From contig JACPFV010000040.1 in assembly GCA_016182805.1 (NCBI GenBank), positions 1-55,975 of the forward strand: DNA of 55,975 bases, given 5' to 3'. Positions 47,375-55,132 of this stretch are shown one piece after another. The translations under genes were made by a program, and so were the position numbers. The notes under the pieces were generated by a model. The model saw nothing but the letters and a program-made list of their open reading frames with translations. It had not been told where the DNA came from and did no database searches. This stretch comes from Gammaproteobacteria bacterium (GTDB lineage Bacteria > Pseudomonadota > Gammaproteobacteria > Nevskiales > Nevskiaceae). Position 1 is the stretch's first letter. Each line of letters begins with the position of its first letter.

Positions 47375-47453
47375 GATCGGGCGGCCCACCAAGGCATGCA
47401 CCCGGCACCGAGGGGTCGTTCGAGATCGGGCGGCCCACTAAGACATACGCCCG
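47375..47453. repeat. diverged 30-bp direct repeat between panC and panD
   Basis: Two 30-bp units, 47375-47404 and 47424-47453, both begin GATCGGGCGGCCCAC. They match at 26 of 30 positions; all four differences are transitions. The period is 49 bp. They occupy the panD upstream region. The remaining bases to 47519 show nothing else recognisable. Confidence 0.7.
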
Positions 47454-47519
47454 TGAATCGTGACCAAAGGCACGAGACAACGGCGCAATTTTAGCCCAGT
47501 TTTGCGCAGCAACAAAACC

Positions 47520-48365
47520 TCATGACGAAACCCGCAGGTTGTCAATCAGGCGGGTATTGCCCAGGTACGCCGCCACCAGCACAACCCATTCTTTTTCTTC
47601 TGGTTTCGGCGAATCCAGCCCCGGCGTGCGGATCTCAAAGTACTGCGGCCGGAACCCGGCGGCGGCGAGCGCCGCGGCGGCTTGCTCCCGCAAACCGCGG
47701 TAATCCCGATTGCCGCGGCGCAGCTCGGCGGCGACGTCCTGCATCGTGCGATGGATCAGGGCCGCCTTCGGGCGCTCGTCTGCGCTCAGGTACTGGTTGC
47801 GCGAGGACAGCGCCAGGCCGTCGGCGTCGCGCTGCGTCGGCACCCCCACGATCTCGACCGGCAGATGCAAGTCGGCCGTCATGCGCCGGATCACGAGCAG
47901 TTGCTGGTAGTCCTTCTCGCCGAACAGGGCCGCGTCCGGCTGCACCAGGTTGAACAGGATCGCCACCACGGTGGCGACGCCGTCGAAGTGCCCCGGCCGG
48001 AACTCGCCGCACAGAACCGTCGAGATGCCCGGCACGCCGATCCGGGTCAGGCCGTCCATGCCGCGCGGGTAGATTTCCCGCGCAGTGGGCGCGAACAGCA
48101 GGTCGCACTGCGCCTGCTCCAGCCCGGCCCGGTCCTGCGCCAGGGTGCGCGGGTAGCGCTCGAAGTCCTCGTTGGGACCGAACTGCAAGGGATTGACGAA
48201 AACGCTCGCCACCACCCGCCCGGCCCGCTCGCGCGCGCGGCGCACCAGTTCCAGATGCCCGCGGTGCAGGTTGCCCATGGTCGGGACGAAGGCGATGCGC
48301 TCGCCGGCCCTGCGCCAGGCGGCGATCTGCGCTCGCAGCTCCGCGATCGTATGAACCGTAATCAT
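47520..48365 (-). CDS. panC: pantothenate synthetase PanC
   Basis: PanC joins pantoate and beta-alanine using ATP via a pantoyl-adenylate. In 281 residues the nucleotidyl-transferase HIGH-like motif is PTMGNLHRGHLELVR, followed by VFVNPLQFGPNEDFERYPR, the pantoate-binding FNLVQPDAALFGEKDYQQL and the KMSKS-like LALSSRNQYLS. The ATG lies 8 nt after the panB stop. Order panB-panC-panD on one strand matches many gammaproteobacteria. Confidence 0.97.
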   Translation of the reverse strand: MITVHTIAELRAQIAAWRRAGERIAFVPTMGNLHRGHLELVRRARERAGRVVASVFVNPLQFGPNEDFERYPRTLAQDRAGLEQAQCDLLFAPTAREIYPRGMDGLTRIGVPGISTVLCGEFRPGHFDGVATVVAILFNLVQPDAALFGEKDYQQLLVIRRMTADLHLPVEIVGVPTQRDADGLALSSRNQYLSADERPKAALIHRTMQDVAAELRRGNRDYRGLREQAAAALAAAGFRPQYFEIRTPGLDSPKPEEKEWVVLVAAYLGNTRLIDNLRVSS

Positions 48366-48373
48366 GCCGTCAG

Positions 48374-49189
48374 CTAGAAACAGTGCTCCGGCGCCGGATA
48401 CGCGCCGCCTTTGACTTCCTGCACGTAGGCGCGAATGGCGGACTCGATGTCCGGCGCACCCTGCATGTAGTTCTTGACGAAGCGCGGGCGGCGGCCGAGC
48501 CTCACCGTCGGCGAGATATTGAGGATGTCGTGCAAGACCAGGATCTGGCCGTCGACGTCGTGCCCGGCGCCGATGCCGATGACCGGCACCGGCGACTGCT
48601 CGGCGATGCGCCGGCCCAGCGCCGCGGGCACGCATTCCAGCAGCAGCAGGTCGGCGCCGGCCTCGGCCAGAACCTTGGCGTCGTGCGCCATCGCGTCCGC
48701 CGCGGCTTCCTCGCGGCCCTGCACCTTGAACGCGCCCATCTTGTGGATGAACTGCGGCTGCAAGCCGAGGTGCGCGCACACCGGCACGCCGCGCACGGCA
48801 AGGTACTCGACGATGCTGGCCTGCTCGCGCCCGCCTTCCAGCTTGACCATCTTGGCGCCGCCCTCCTGCATCATGCGCTGCGCGGAATCGAGCGCGCGGT
48901 CCAGGGTGGCGAAGGACAGGAACGGCATGTCCGCGACCAGGAAGGCGCGCTTCAGGTGCGGGGCGACGCAGCGCGAGTGGTACACGATCTGGTCCACCGT
49001 GACCGGCGTCGTCGTCGTGCCGCCGTGCAGAACCATGCCCAGCGAGTCGCCGACCAGGATCAGGTCGACGCCGGCGCGATCCTCGATCAGCGCGAAACTG
49101 GCGTCGTAACAGGTAAGGCAGGCGATCTTTTCGCCGGCCTCGCGCATCCGGCGCAGCTCCGCGACGTTGACCGGCTTTGCAGTTTCCAC
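48374..49189 (-). CDS. panB: 3-methyl-2-oxobutanoate hydroxymethyltransferase PanB
   Basis: PanB transfers a hydroxymethyl group from methylenetetrahydrofolate to 2-oxoisovalerate, the first step of pantothenate synthesis; its substrate is shared with leuA. The 271-residue TIM-barrel protein shows CYDASFALIEDRAG, LVGDSLGMVLHGG, VADMPFLSF, the metal- and substrate-binding KLEGG, LGLQPQ and catalytic Glu of LLLECVP. It follows folK after 30 bp. Confidence is high on every motif. Confidence 0.97.
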   Translation of the reverse strand: METAKPVNVAELRRMREAGEKIACLTCYDASFALIEDRAGVDLILVGDSLGMVLHGGTTTTPVTVDQIVYHSRCVAPHLKRAFLVADMPFLSFATLDRALDSAQRMMQEGGAKMVKLEGGREQASIVEYLAVRGVPVCAHLGLQPQFIHKMGAFKVQGREEAAADAMAHDAKVLAEAGADLLLLECVPAALGRRIAEQSPVPVIGIGAGHDVDGQILVLHDILNISPTVRLGRRPRFVKNYMQGAPDIESAIRAYVQEVKGGAYPAPEHCF

Positions 49190-49219
49190 GGCGGCGTTCC
49201 GTAGTTTGCGGGCGCGGGA

Positions 49220-49720
49220 CTATAGCAAAGGCGTTCCGCCTTCCCAAAGCGCAAGGCCTTCGCGGCCGATGCGCCGGGCCAGCTCCGCGGCGCGGCCGTG
49301 GCCGGGGACTTCGACGTCCGGCGCGATCTCGGCCAGCGGCGCCAGCACGAAGTTGCGCCGCGCCATCTCCGGATGCGGCAGATGCAGGCGCGGCGTGTCG
49401 ATCCGGCAGTCGCCGTAGAGCAGCAGGTCCAGGTCCAGCGCGCGCGGCCCCCAGCGCGGCCCGGAGCGGTCGCGGCCCAGCCCGGACTCGATGGCGTGCA
49501 GCCGGTCCAGCAGCGTCTCCGGCGCCAGCTCCGTGTCCACCGCGCACACCGCATTGCAGTAGTCGGACTGCCCGGCCGGGCCCAGTGGCGCGCTGCGGTA
49601 GAACGACGACCGCGCGACCAGGCCGATTGCCGGATCGCGCGCCATCCATTCCAGGGCCGCACGCAACTGCGCGGGCGGATCGCCCAGATTGGCGCCCAGG
49701 CCGACGTAGGCGCGGACCAT
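49220..49720 (-). CDS. folK: HPPK, folate biosynthesis kinase FolK
   Basis: FolK pyrophosphorylates 6-hydroxymethyl-7,8-dihydropterin in folate synthesis. In 166 residues the typical GLGANLGDPPAQL start, SSFYRSAPLG, the DYCNAVCAV segment and the signature RWGPRALDLDLLLYGD are clear, followed by LPHPEMARRNFVLAPL. The ATG overlaps the pcnB stop by one base (TGATG). The pcnB-folK-panB order is common in gammaproteobacteria. Confidence 0.96.
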   Translation of the reverse strand: MVRAYVGLGANLGDPPAQLRAALEWMARDPAIGLVARSSFYRSAPLGPAGQSDYCNAVCAVDTELAPETLLDRLHAIESGLGRDRSGPRWGPRALDLDLLLYGDCRIDTPRLHLPHPEMARRNFVLAPLAEIAPDVEVPGHGRAAELARRIGREGLALWEGGTPLL

Positions 49721-51015
49721 CACTCGGCTTGCGGGACCGCTCCGCCGCCGCGCCGGCGCCGCCGGCGGCGCCGCTTGCGCGGGGCTTCTTCCGCGACCAC
49801 CCCCGCCGCCGCCGCGGGCAGCGGCGCCATCGCACCCGCCTGCGCCTGCGTCCACCACTCGGCCTGCGCCTGCACCGGCTCGCCGCCTTGCGCGCGCAGC
49901 AGCAGGAAGTCGTAGCCGGCGCGGAAGCGCGGATGGGTCAGCAGCCGCTGCGGCCGGTTGCCGCGCGGCTGCTCCAGGCGCGGCTGGAGCGTCCAGATTT
50001 CCTTCGCCGGCATCGAGAATCGCTTGGGGATCGCAACGCGCAGGCCCTGCCGCGCCATCACTTCCTCGGACGCCTGCGCCAGCGCCACGAACGAAGGATG
50101 GTCCTCGCCGCGCGCCAGATCCTCCGCGCGGGCCCGGACCGGCGCCCACAGCAGGGCCGCGAACAGGAACGAGGGGCTGACCGGCTGGTCCTGCTGCACC
50201 CGTTCCGCGGTGTTGGCGAGCGCCGCCTCGACGAAGGCGCGCGTCTGCTCCGGCGCGATCTCGTGATGCGCGCCGAGGTCCGGGAACAGCTCGTCCCACA
50301 GCCCGAACCAGTGCAGGGCGCGGAAGTTTTCCACCGCGTCCTTGCTGAGCAGCAGTTTGAGCACCTCGTCGAACAGCCGCGCCGGCGGGATCTCGCGCAG
50401 CAGGTGCGCCAGCCGCTTGACCGGCTCGGCCGAAGCCGGGTCGAGCCGGAAATCCATCTTGTTGCCGATGCGGATGGCGCGCAGCATGCGCACCGGGTCC
50501 TCGCGGTAGCGCAGCTCGGGGTCGCCGATCAGGCGCAGCGTCCGCCGTCTCATGTCCTCCATGCCGCCGACGTAGTCCACGATCGAAAAGTCGCGGATGT
50601 CGTAGTAGAGGCCGTTGATGGTGAAGTCGCGCCGGAACGCGTCCTCCTCCAGCGAGCCGTAGACGTTGTCCGACAGGATGCGCCCGGTCTCGTCGCGGTC
50701 GTGCGAATCGCCGATCGGGCCGCGGAATGTGGTCACTTCGACGATCTCGTCGCCGAAGCGCACGTGGGCGATCAGGAAGCGCCGCCCGACCAGGCGGCAG
50801 GAGCGGAACAGGCGCTTGACCTCCTCCGGCCGCGCGTTGGTGGCGACGTCGAAGTCCTTGGGATGCAGGCCGGCCAGCAGGTCGCGCACGCCGCCGCCGA
50901 CTATGTAGGCCTCGTAGCCGGCGTCCTTCAACGTGTACAAGACTTTCAGCGTCGCGGGCGAGATGTCGGAGCGCGAGATGTTGTGCTCGGCCCGCGGAAT
51001 GCGTAGGGGTTCGAT
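49720..51015 (-). CDS. pcnB: poly(A) polymerase PcnB, probable AUC start
   Basis: PcnB adds 3' poly(A) tails to RNA and promotes decay. Conserved motifs are VGGGVRDLLAG, KDFDVATNA, FRSCRLVGRRF, EEDAFRRDFTINGLYYD and YREDPVRMLRAIR. The C-terminus has an extremely basic tail with eight consecutive Arg. The frame has only one ATG upstream of the homology (51114), but it lies inside the divergent tRNA-Glu gene. No GTG or TTG is in frame. An ATC at 51015 has AGGA 7 nt upstream and gives a start close to the family's IPRAEHNISRSDIS. E. coli pcnB is known to start at AUU, so a non-AUG start is proposed here; the length would be 431 residues. Confidence 0.93.
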   Translation of the reverse strand: MEPLRIPRAEHNISRSDISPATLKVLYTLKDAGYEAYIVGGGVRDLLAGLHPKDFDVATNARPEEVKRLFRSCRLVGRRFLIAHVRFGDEIVEVTTFRGPIGDSHDRDETGRILSDNVYGSLEEDAFRRDFTINGLYYDIRDFSIVDYVGGMEDMRRRTLRLIGDPELRYREDPVRMLRAIRIGNKMDFRLDPASAEPVKRLAHLLREIPPARLFDEVLKLLLSKDAVENFRALHWFGLWDELFPDLGAHHEIAPEQTRAFVEAALANTAERVQQDQPVSPSFLFAALLWAPVRARAEDLARGEDHPSFVALAQASEEVMARQGLRVAIPKRFSMPAKEIWTLQPRLEQPRGNRPQRLLTHPRFRAGYDFLLLRAQGGEPVQAQAEWWTQAQAGAMAPLPAAAAGVVAEEAPRKRRRRRRRRGGGAVPQAE

Positions 51016-51022
51016 GGCGGAA

Positions 51023-51026
51023 TCCT
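51023..51026 (-). promoter_or_regulatory. Shine-Dalgarno AGGA supporting the AUC start of pcnB
   Basis: AGGA on the minus strand is 7 nt from the ATC at 51015 and 22 nt from the later ATT in the same frame. It is the only purine-rich site near the start of PcnB homology. Confidence 0.5.
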
Positions 51027-51051
51027 GCGTTTGTTGTTGAGGAAAAAGCGC

Positions 51052-51079
51052 TTGTAGGCGCGAAATGCGGGCGTATAAT
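51052..51079 (+). promoter_or_regulatory. tRNA-Glu promoter
   Basis: TATAAT at 51074-51079 with TTGTAG at 51052-51057 (16-nt spacer) lies 28 bp before the mature tRNA. GCGCCC follows the -10, the GC-rich discriminator typical of stringently controlled stable RNA promoters. The -10 sits in a palindrome GCGTATAATACGC, so a minus-strand promoter for pcnB may share it. Confidence 0.7.
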
Positions 51080-51106
51080 ACGCGCCCTTGCGCCGCCTCA
51101 AAACAC

Positions 51107-51182
51107 GCTCCCATCGTCTAGAGGCCTAGGACGGAGCCCTCTCAAGGCTTAAACCCCGGTTCGAATCCGGGTGGGAGCGCCA
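51107..51182 (+). tRNA. tRNA-Glu (anticodon CTC)
   Basis: The acceptor stem GCTCCCA/TGGGAGC is perfect, CCA is encoded, and the T arm has GGTTCGAATCC. The anticodon loop CTCTCAA gives anticodon CTC, which reads GAG. The D-arm segment CGTCTAGAGGCCTAGGAC is nearly identical to known bacterial tRNA-Glu. A tRNA with anticodon TTC must exist elsewhere to read GAA. Confidence 0.96.
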
Positions 51183-51193
51183 ACGAAACGAAT

Positions 51194-51217
51194 AAGCCCG
51201 CCATAGGCGGGCTTTTT
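51194..51217 (+). terminator. intrinsic terminator of tRNA-Glu
   Basis: AAGCCCGCC and GGCGGGCTT pair as a 9-bp stem with an ATA loop, ending in TTTTT. It starts 12 nt after the tRNA CCA end. Confidence 0.9.
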
Positions 51218-51272
51218 CGTTCCTGCCCAATTTAGAATCCCCTCGGTCTTGCGCATCCGCAAGGGAGCGTGC

Positions 51273-52214
51273 ATGGAAGCGGGCGGCAAGGAACCGGTCG
51301 TGGGCTTGGCGCTGGGCAGCGGCTCGGCGCGCGGCTGGGCGCACATCGGCGTGATCCTGGAACTGGAGCGCATGGGCATCCGCCCGCACGTCGTCGCCGG
51401 CACCTCGATCGGCGCCCTGGTCGGCGCGGTCTACGTCGCTGGGCAGTTGGCGGAATTCGCCGACTGGGTGCAGAAGCTCACCGCCCGCGACGTCTTCGGC
51501 CTCATGGACATCACCTTCTCCGGCGGCGTGGTGAAGGGCGAGAAGCTGTTCGGCTTCTTCCTGGAGCGCCACCGCAATCCGAACATCGAGGATCTCGGGC
51601 AACGCTTCGTCAGCGTCACAACCGAGATGCGCACCGGGCGCGAAGTGTGGATCGCGCGCGGCCCGGTGCTGGAGGCGGCGCGCGCGTCCTGCGCCATGCC
51701 CGGCCTGTTCTCGCCGGTCAAGTTCGGCGGCCGCTGGATGCTCGACGGCGGCCTGGTGAACCCGGTGCCGGTGTCGCCCTGCCGCGCGCTGGGCGCCGAC
51801 GTGGTGATCGCGGTCAACCTCAACGCGCAACTGGTCGGCGCGCACCTGTCGCGCTCCAGCCGGCAGGAGGCGGAGCGCGAGTCGCGCAGCAACGAGGAGC
51901 GCAGCGTGTGGCGCCGCGTCGCCGACTACTTCTCCGCCGCCGAGGGCGAAAGCCCCAGCTTCTTCGACGTAATGGCCGCCAGCGTCAACATCATGCAGGA
52001 CCGCGTCACGCGCAGCCGCATGGCCGGCGACCCGGCCGAGGTGACGCTGGTGCCGACGCTGGAGGATTTCGCCCTGATGGACTTCCACCGCGCCGGCGAG
52101 GCGATCCGGCAGGGCCGGCGCGTGGTGCGGCACAACGCGCACGACATCCGTGCCTGGATGGGCATGCCGCCGGCGCGCAGCCGCGCGCAGCACGCGGCGC
52201 GCAAGGCGCGTTAG
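51273..52214 (+). CDS. patatin-like phospholipase (RssA-like)
   Basis: The 313-residue protein has the patatin Ser-Asp dyad: oxyanion region LGSGSARGWAHIG, nucleophile in GTSIG and catalytic Asp in MLDGGLVNPVP. The fold and size match the RssA/YchK branch, soluble and of unknown physiological substrate, presumably a lipid acyl hydrolase. A linker (SSRQEAERESRS) precedes the C-terminal helical part. An AAGGGAG ribosome site supports the ATG at 51273; an ATG 24 nt upstream is less likely. The 3' end overlaps the convergent radical-SAM gene by 4 bp. Confidence 0.93.
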   Translation: MEAGGKEPVVGLALGSGSARGWAHIGVILELERMGIRPHVVAGTSIGALVGAVYVAGQLAEFADWVQKLTARDVFGLMDITFSGGVVKGEKLFGFFLERHRNPNIEDLGQRFVSVTTEMRTGREVWIARGPVLEAARASCAMPGLFSPVKFGGRWMLDGGLVNPVPVSPCRALGADVVIAVNLNAQLVGAHLSRSSRQEAERESRSNEERSVWRRVADYFSAAEGESPSFFDVMAASVNIMQDRVTRSRMAGDPAEVTLVPTLEDFALMDFHRAGEAIRQGRRVVRHNAHDIRAWMGMPPARSRAQHAARKAR

Positions 52215-53002
52215 AACAAGGCCATCTGGTCGCCCGCCGCCGCGGCCGCCTCCAGGATCGCCTCGATCTCGGCGTCGTTCACGAACGGGATTACCGGCGC
52301 CACCAGCACGCCCACCGGCACCCCGGCCCCGGCCAGCTCGCGGATCGCACGCAGGCGCGTCGCCGGCCCGGCGGCGCGCGGCTCCAGCGTGCGCTTCAAC
52401 TCGTCGCTCAGGGTTGTGACGCTGACGAACACGCTGGCGAGCCGGCGCGCGGCCATGCCGGCCAGCAGCGGGATGTCGCGCGCGATCGGGGCGGCGCCCT
52501 TGGTCACGATGCCGACCGGATGGTTGTAGCGGTCCAGCACCTCCAGCACGTCGCGGGTCACACGGTAGCGACGCTCGATCGGCTGGTACGGATCGGTGTT
52601 CGCGCCCAGCGCGATCATGGAGCAGCGGTAGCCGGGCCGGCGCAGCTCCTGCTCCAGCAGGGCCGCGGCGTTCTCCTTGAAGAACAGCCGCGTCTCGAAA
52701 TCGAGCCCCGGCGAAAGGTTCATGTAGGCGTGCGCCGGCCGCGCGTAGCAGTACACGCAGCCGTGCTCGCAGCCGCGGTACGGGTTGATCGACTGCTCGA
52801 ACGGGATGTCCGGCGAGTCGTTGCGCGCGATAACGGTCCGCGCCCGCTCCGGCTGCACCACCGTCTGCAGCGGCGGCAGCTCCTCGTCGAGCGCGCCCCA
52901 GCCGTCGTCGACCGCCGCGCGCGTGCGGCTCTCGAAGCGTCCCTCCGGATTGGAGGATGCGCCCCGCCCTTTCTCGGTCCGGGGCCGGGACGGCTCGCTC
53001 AA
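52211..53002 (-). CDS. PA0069-family radical SAM protein, C-terminally shortened
   Basis: A radical SAM protein of the SplB/PA0069-like group. The cluster motif is GCEHGCVYCYARP, with C78, C82 and C85. Further barrel segments are ALGANTDPYQPIERRY, VGIVTKG and VGVLVAPVIPFVNDAEIEAIL. At 263 residues it is roughly 80-90 shorter than the family members I know (about 350). After NDAEIEAILEAAAAAG it ends DQMALF, which resembles a natural C-terminus of the family. An in-frame internal deletion or a shortened variant is therefore likely. The catalytic core is present, so it may still be active. It is 16 bp after dapB. Confidence 0.85.
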   Translation of the reverse strand: MSEPSRPRTEKGRGASSNPEGRFESRTRAAVDDGWGALDEELPPLQTVVQPERARTVIARNDSPDIPFEQSINPYRGCEHGCVYCYARPAHAYMNLSPGLDFETRLFFKENAAALLEQELRRPGYRCSMIALGANTDPYQPIERRYRVTRDVLEVLDRYNHPVGIVTKGAAPIARDIPLLAGMAARRLASVFVSVTTLSDELKRTLEPRAAGPATRLRAIRELAGAGVPVGVLVAPVIPFVNDAEIEAILEAAAAAGDQMALF

Positions 53003-53018
53003 GGCCGGCGGCAGCGTC

Positions 53019-53879
<861 letters not shown>

Positions 53880-53915
53880 TTAAGTTATCACGCGCGGACC
53901 GCGCCCGACCCCGCG

Positions 53916-55040
53916 CTACGCCTTCAGATGCTGCTCGATGAACTTGCGCGCCTTGTCGAGCCAGGACGCCGTCTCGGGATTGTGCTTTTCGCCGCTCTTG
54001 TCCAAGGACTCGCCGAACTGTCGCAGCAGTTCCTTCTGCTTCTTGCTCAGGTGCACCGGCGTCTCCACGATCACCTGGCACAGAAGGTCGCCGCGCGGGC
54101 CGCCGCGCACCGAGGCGACACCCTTGCCGCGCAGGCGGAACACCTTGCCGGTCTGCGTGGCTTCCGGAATCTGCAACGCGACCTTGTCGTCCAGCGTCGG
54201 GATCTCCAGCTCGCCACCGAGCGCGGCAGTGACGATGCCGATCGGCACGCTGCACACCAGGTCGTTGCCGTCGCGCTCGAAGAACGAGTGCGGCTTCACG
54301 GCGATCTGCACATAGAGGTCGCCCGGCGGCGCGCCGCGCTCGCCCGGCTCGCCCTCGCCGGTGAGGCGGATGCGGTCGCCGGTGTCCACGCCGGCCGGAA
54401 TCTTGACCTCCAGCGTCTTTTCCTTGCGCACGCGCCCGGCGCCGCGGCAGGCCTTGCACGGGTCGGTGATGACGACGCCGCGCCGGCGGCAGTGCGGGCA
54501 GGTCTGCTGCAGTGTGAAGAAGCCCTGCTGCATGCGCACCTGGCCGGCGCCGCGGCAGGTGGGGCACGTCGCCGGCGCCTTGCCGGCGGCGGTGCCGTGG
54601 CCTTCGCATTCCCCGCAGGTTTCCAGCTTGGGGATGCGGATGCGCTCGGTGGTGCCGAACGCCGCCTGCTCCAGCGAGATCTCCATCACGTAGCGCAGGT
54701 CGGAACCGCGCCGCGGCCCGCCGCGCTGGCCGCCGAAGATGTCCGCGAAGATGTCGCCGAACAGATCGGAGAAGCCGCCGCCGAAGTCGCCGGCGCCCGG
54801 CCCCATGCCGCCGCGCTGCAAGCCCTCGTGTCCGTACTTGTCGTAGACCGCGCGCTTCTGCGCGTCGGTCAGCACCTCGTACGCCTCGTTGGCCTCCTTG
54901 AACTTCTCCTCGCAGGTCCGATCGCCCGGGTTGCGGTCCGGGTGAAACTTCATCGCCAGCCGGCGGTAGGCCTTCTTGAGGTCGTCGTCGCCGGCATCCT
55001 TGGCGACGCCGAGCACCTCGTAGTAGTCACGCTTGGACAC
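53916..55040 (-). CDS. dnaJ: chaperone DnaJ (type I)
   Basis: DnaJ delivers clients to DnaK and stimulates its ATPase. In 374 residues the J domain (about 1-70) has HPD at 33-35, followed by a Gly/Phe region ([18 protein letters not shown]) and four zinc-binding CxxCxGxG-type repeats ([32 protein letters not shown]). The C-terminal substrate domain follows. It starts at GTG with AAGGAG 4 nt upstream. A strong hairpin in the 92-bp gap separates it from dnaK, which should lower DnaJ relative to DnaK. Confidence 0.98.
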   Translation of the reverse strand: MSKRDYYEVLGVAKDAGDDDLKKAYRRLAMKFHPDRNPGDRTCEEKFKEANEAYEVLTDAQKRAVYDKYGHEGLQRGGMGPGAGDFGGGFSDLFGDIFADIFGGQRGGPRRGSDLRYVMEISLEQAAFGTTERIRIPKLETCGECEGHGTAAGKAPATCPTCRGAGQVRMQQGFFTLQQTCPHCRRRGVVITDPCKACRGAGRVRKEKTLEVKIPAGVDTGDRIRLTGEGEPGERGAPPGDLYVQIAVKPHSFFERDGNDLVCSVPIGIVTAALGGELEIPTLDDKVALQIPEATQTGKVFRLRGKGVASVRGGPRGDLLCQVIVETPVHLSKKQKELLRQFGESLDKSGEKHNPETASWLDKARKFIEQHLKA

Positions 55041-55062
55041 GGGTCTCCTTCAGAAGAAAACC

Positions 55063-55105
55063 GCCGGATCAAGCGGCACCCGAAGGGTGTCCGCTTGAAT
55101 CCGGC
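55063..55105 (-). terminator. strong hairpin between dnaK and dnaJ
   Basis: Reading the minus strand, about 19 base pairs with two single-base bulges form a long hairpin closed by CACCC-TTC-GGGTG, followed by GGTTTTCTTC. It looks like an intrinsic terminator or attenuator that would set the dnaK to dnaJ ratio. Confidence 0.75.
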
Positions 55106-55112
55106 GAGTTAG

Positions 55113-55132
55113 TGCGTCGCGCAAGCGACGCA
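55113..55132 (-). repeat. hairpin directly after the dnaK stop
   Basis: TGCGTCGC and GCGACGCA form a perfect 8-bp stem with a TTGC loop on the minus strand, starting at the base after the dnaK TAA. It may stabilise the dnaK 3' end together with the larger hairpin. Confidence 0.6.

Noticed and set aside
51016-51114. Extending pcnB to the ATG at 51114
   Set aside because: It would place the start inside the antisense strand of the tRNA-Glu gene and add 33 residues with no similarity to PcnB.
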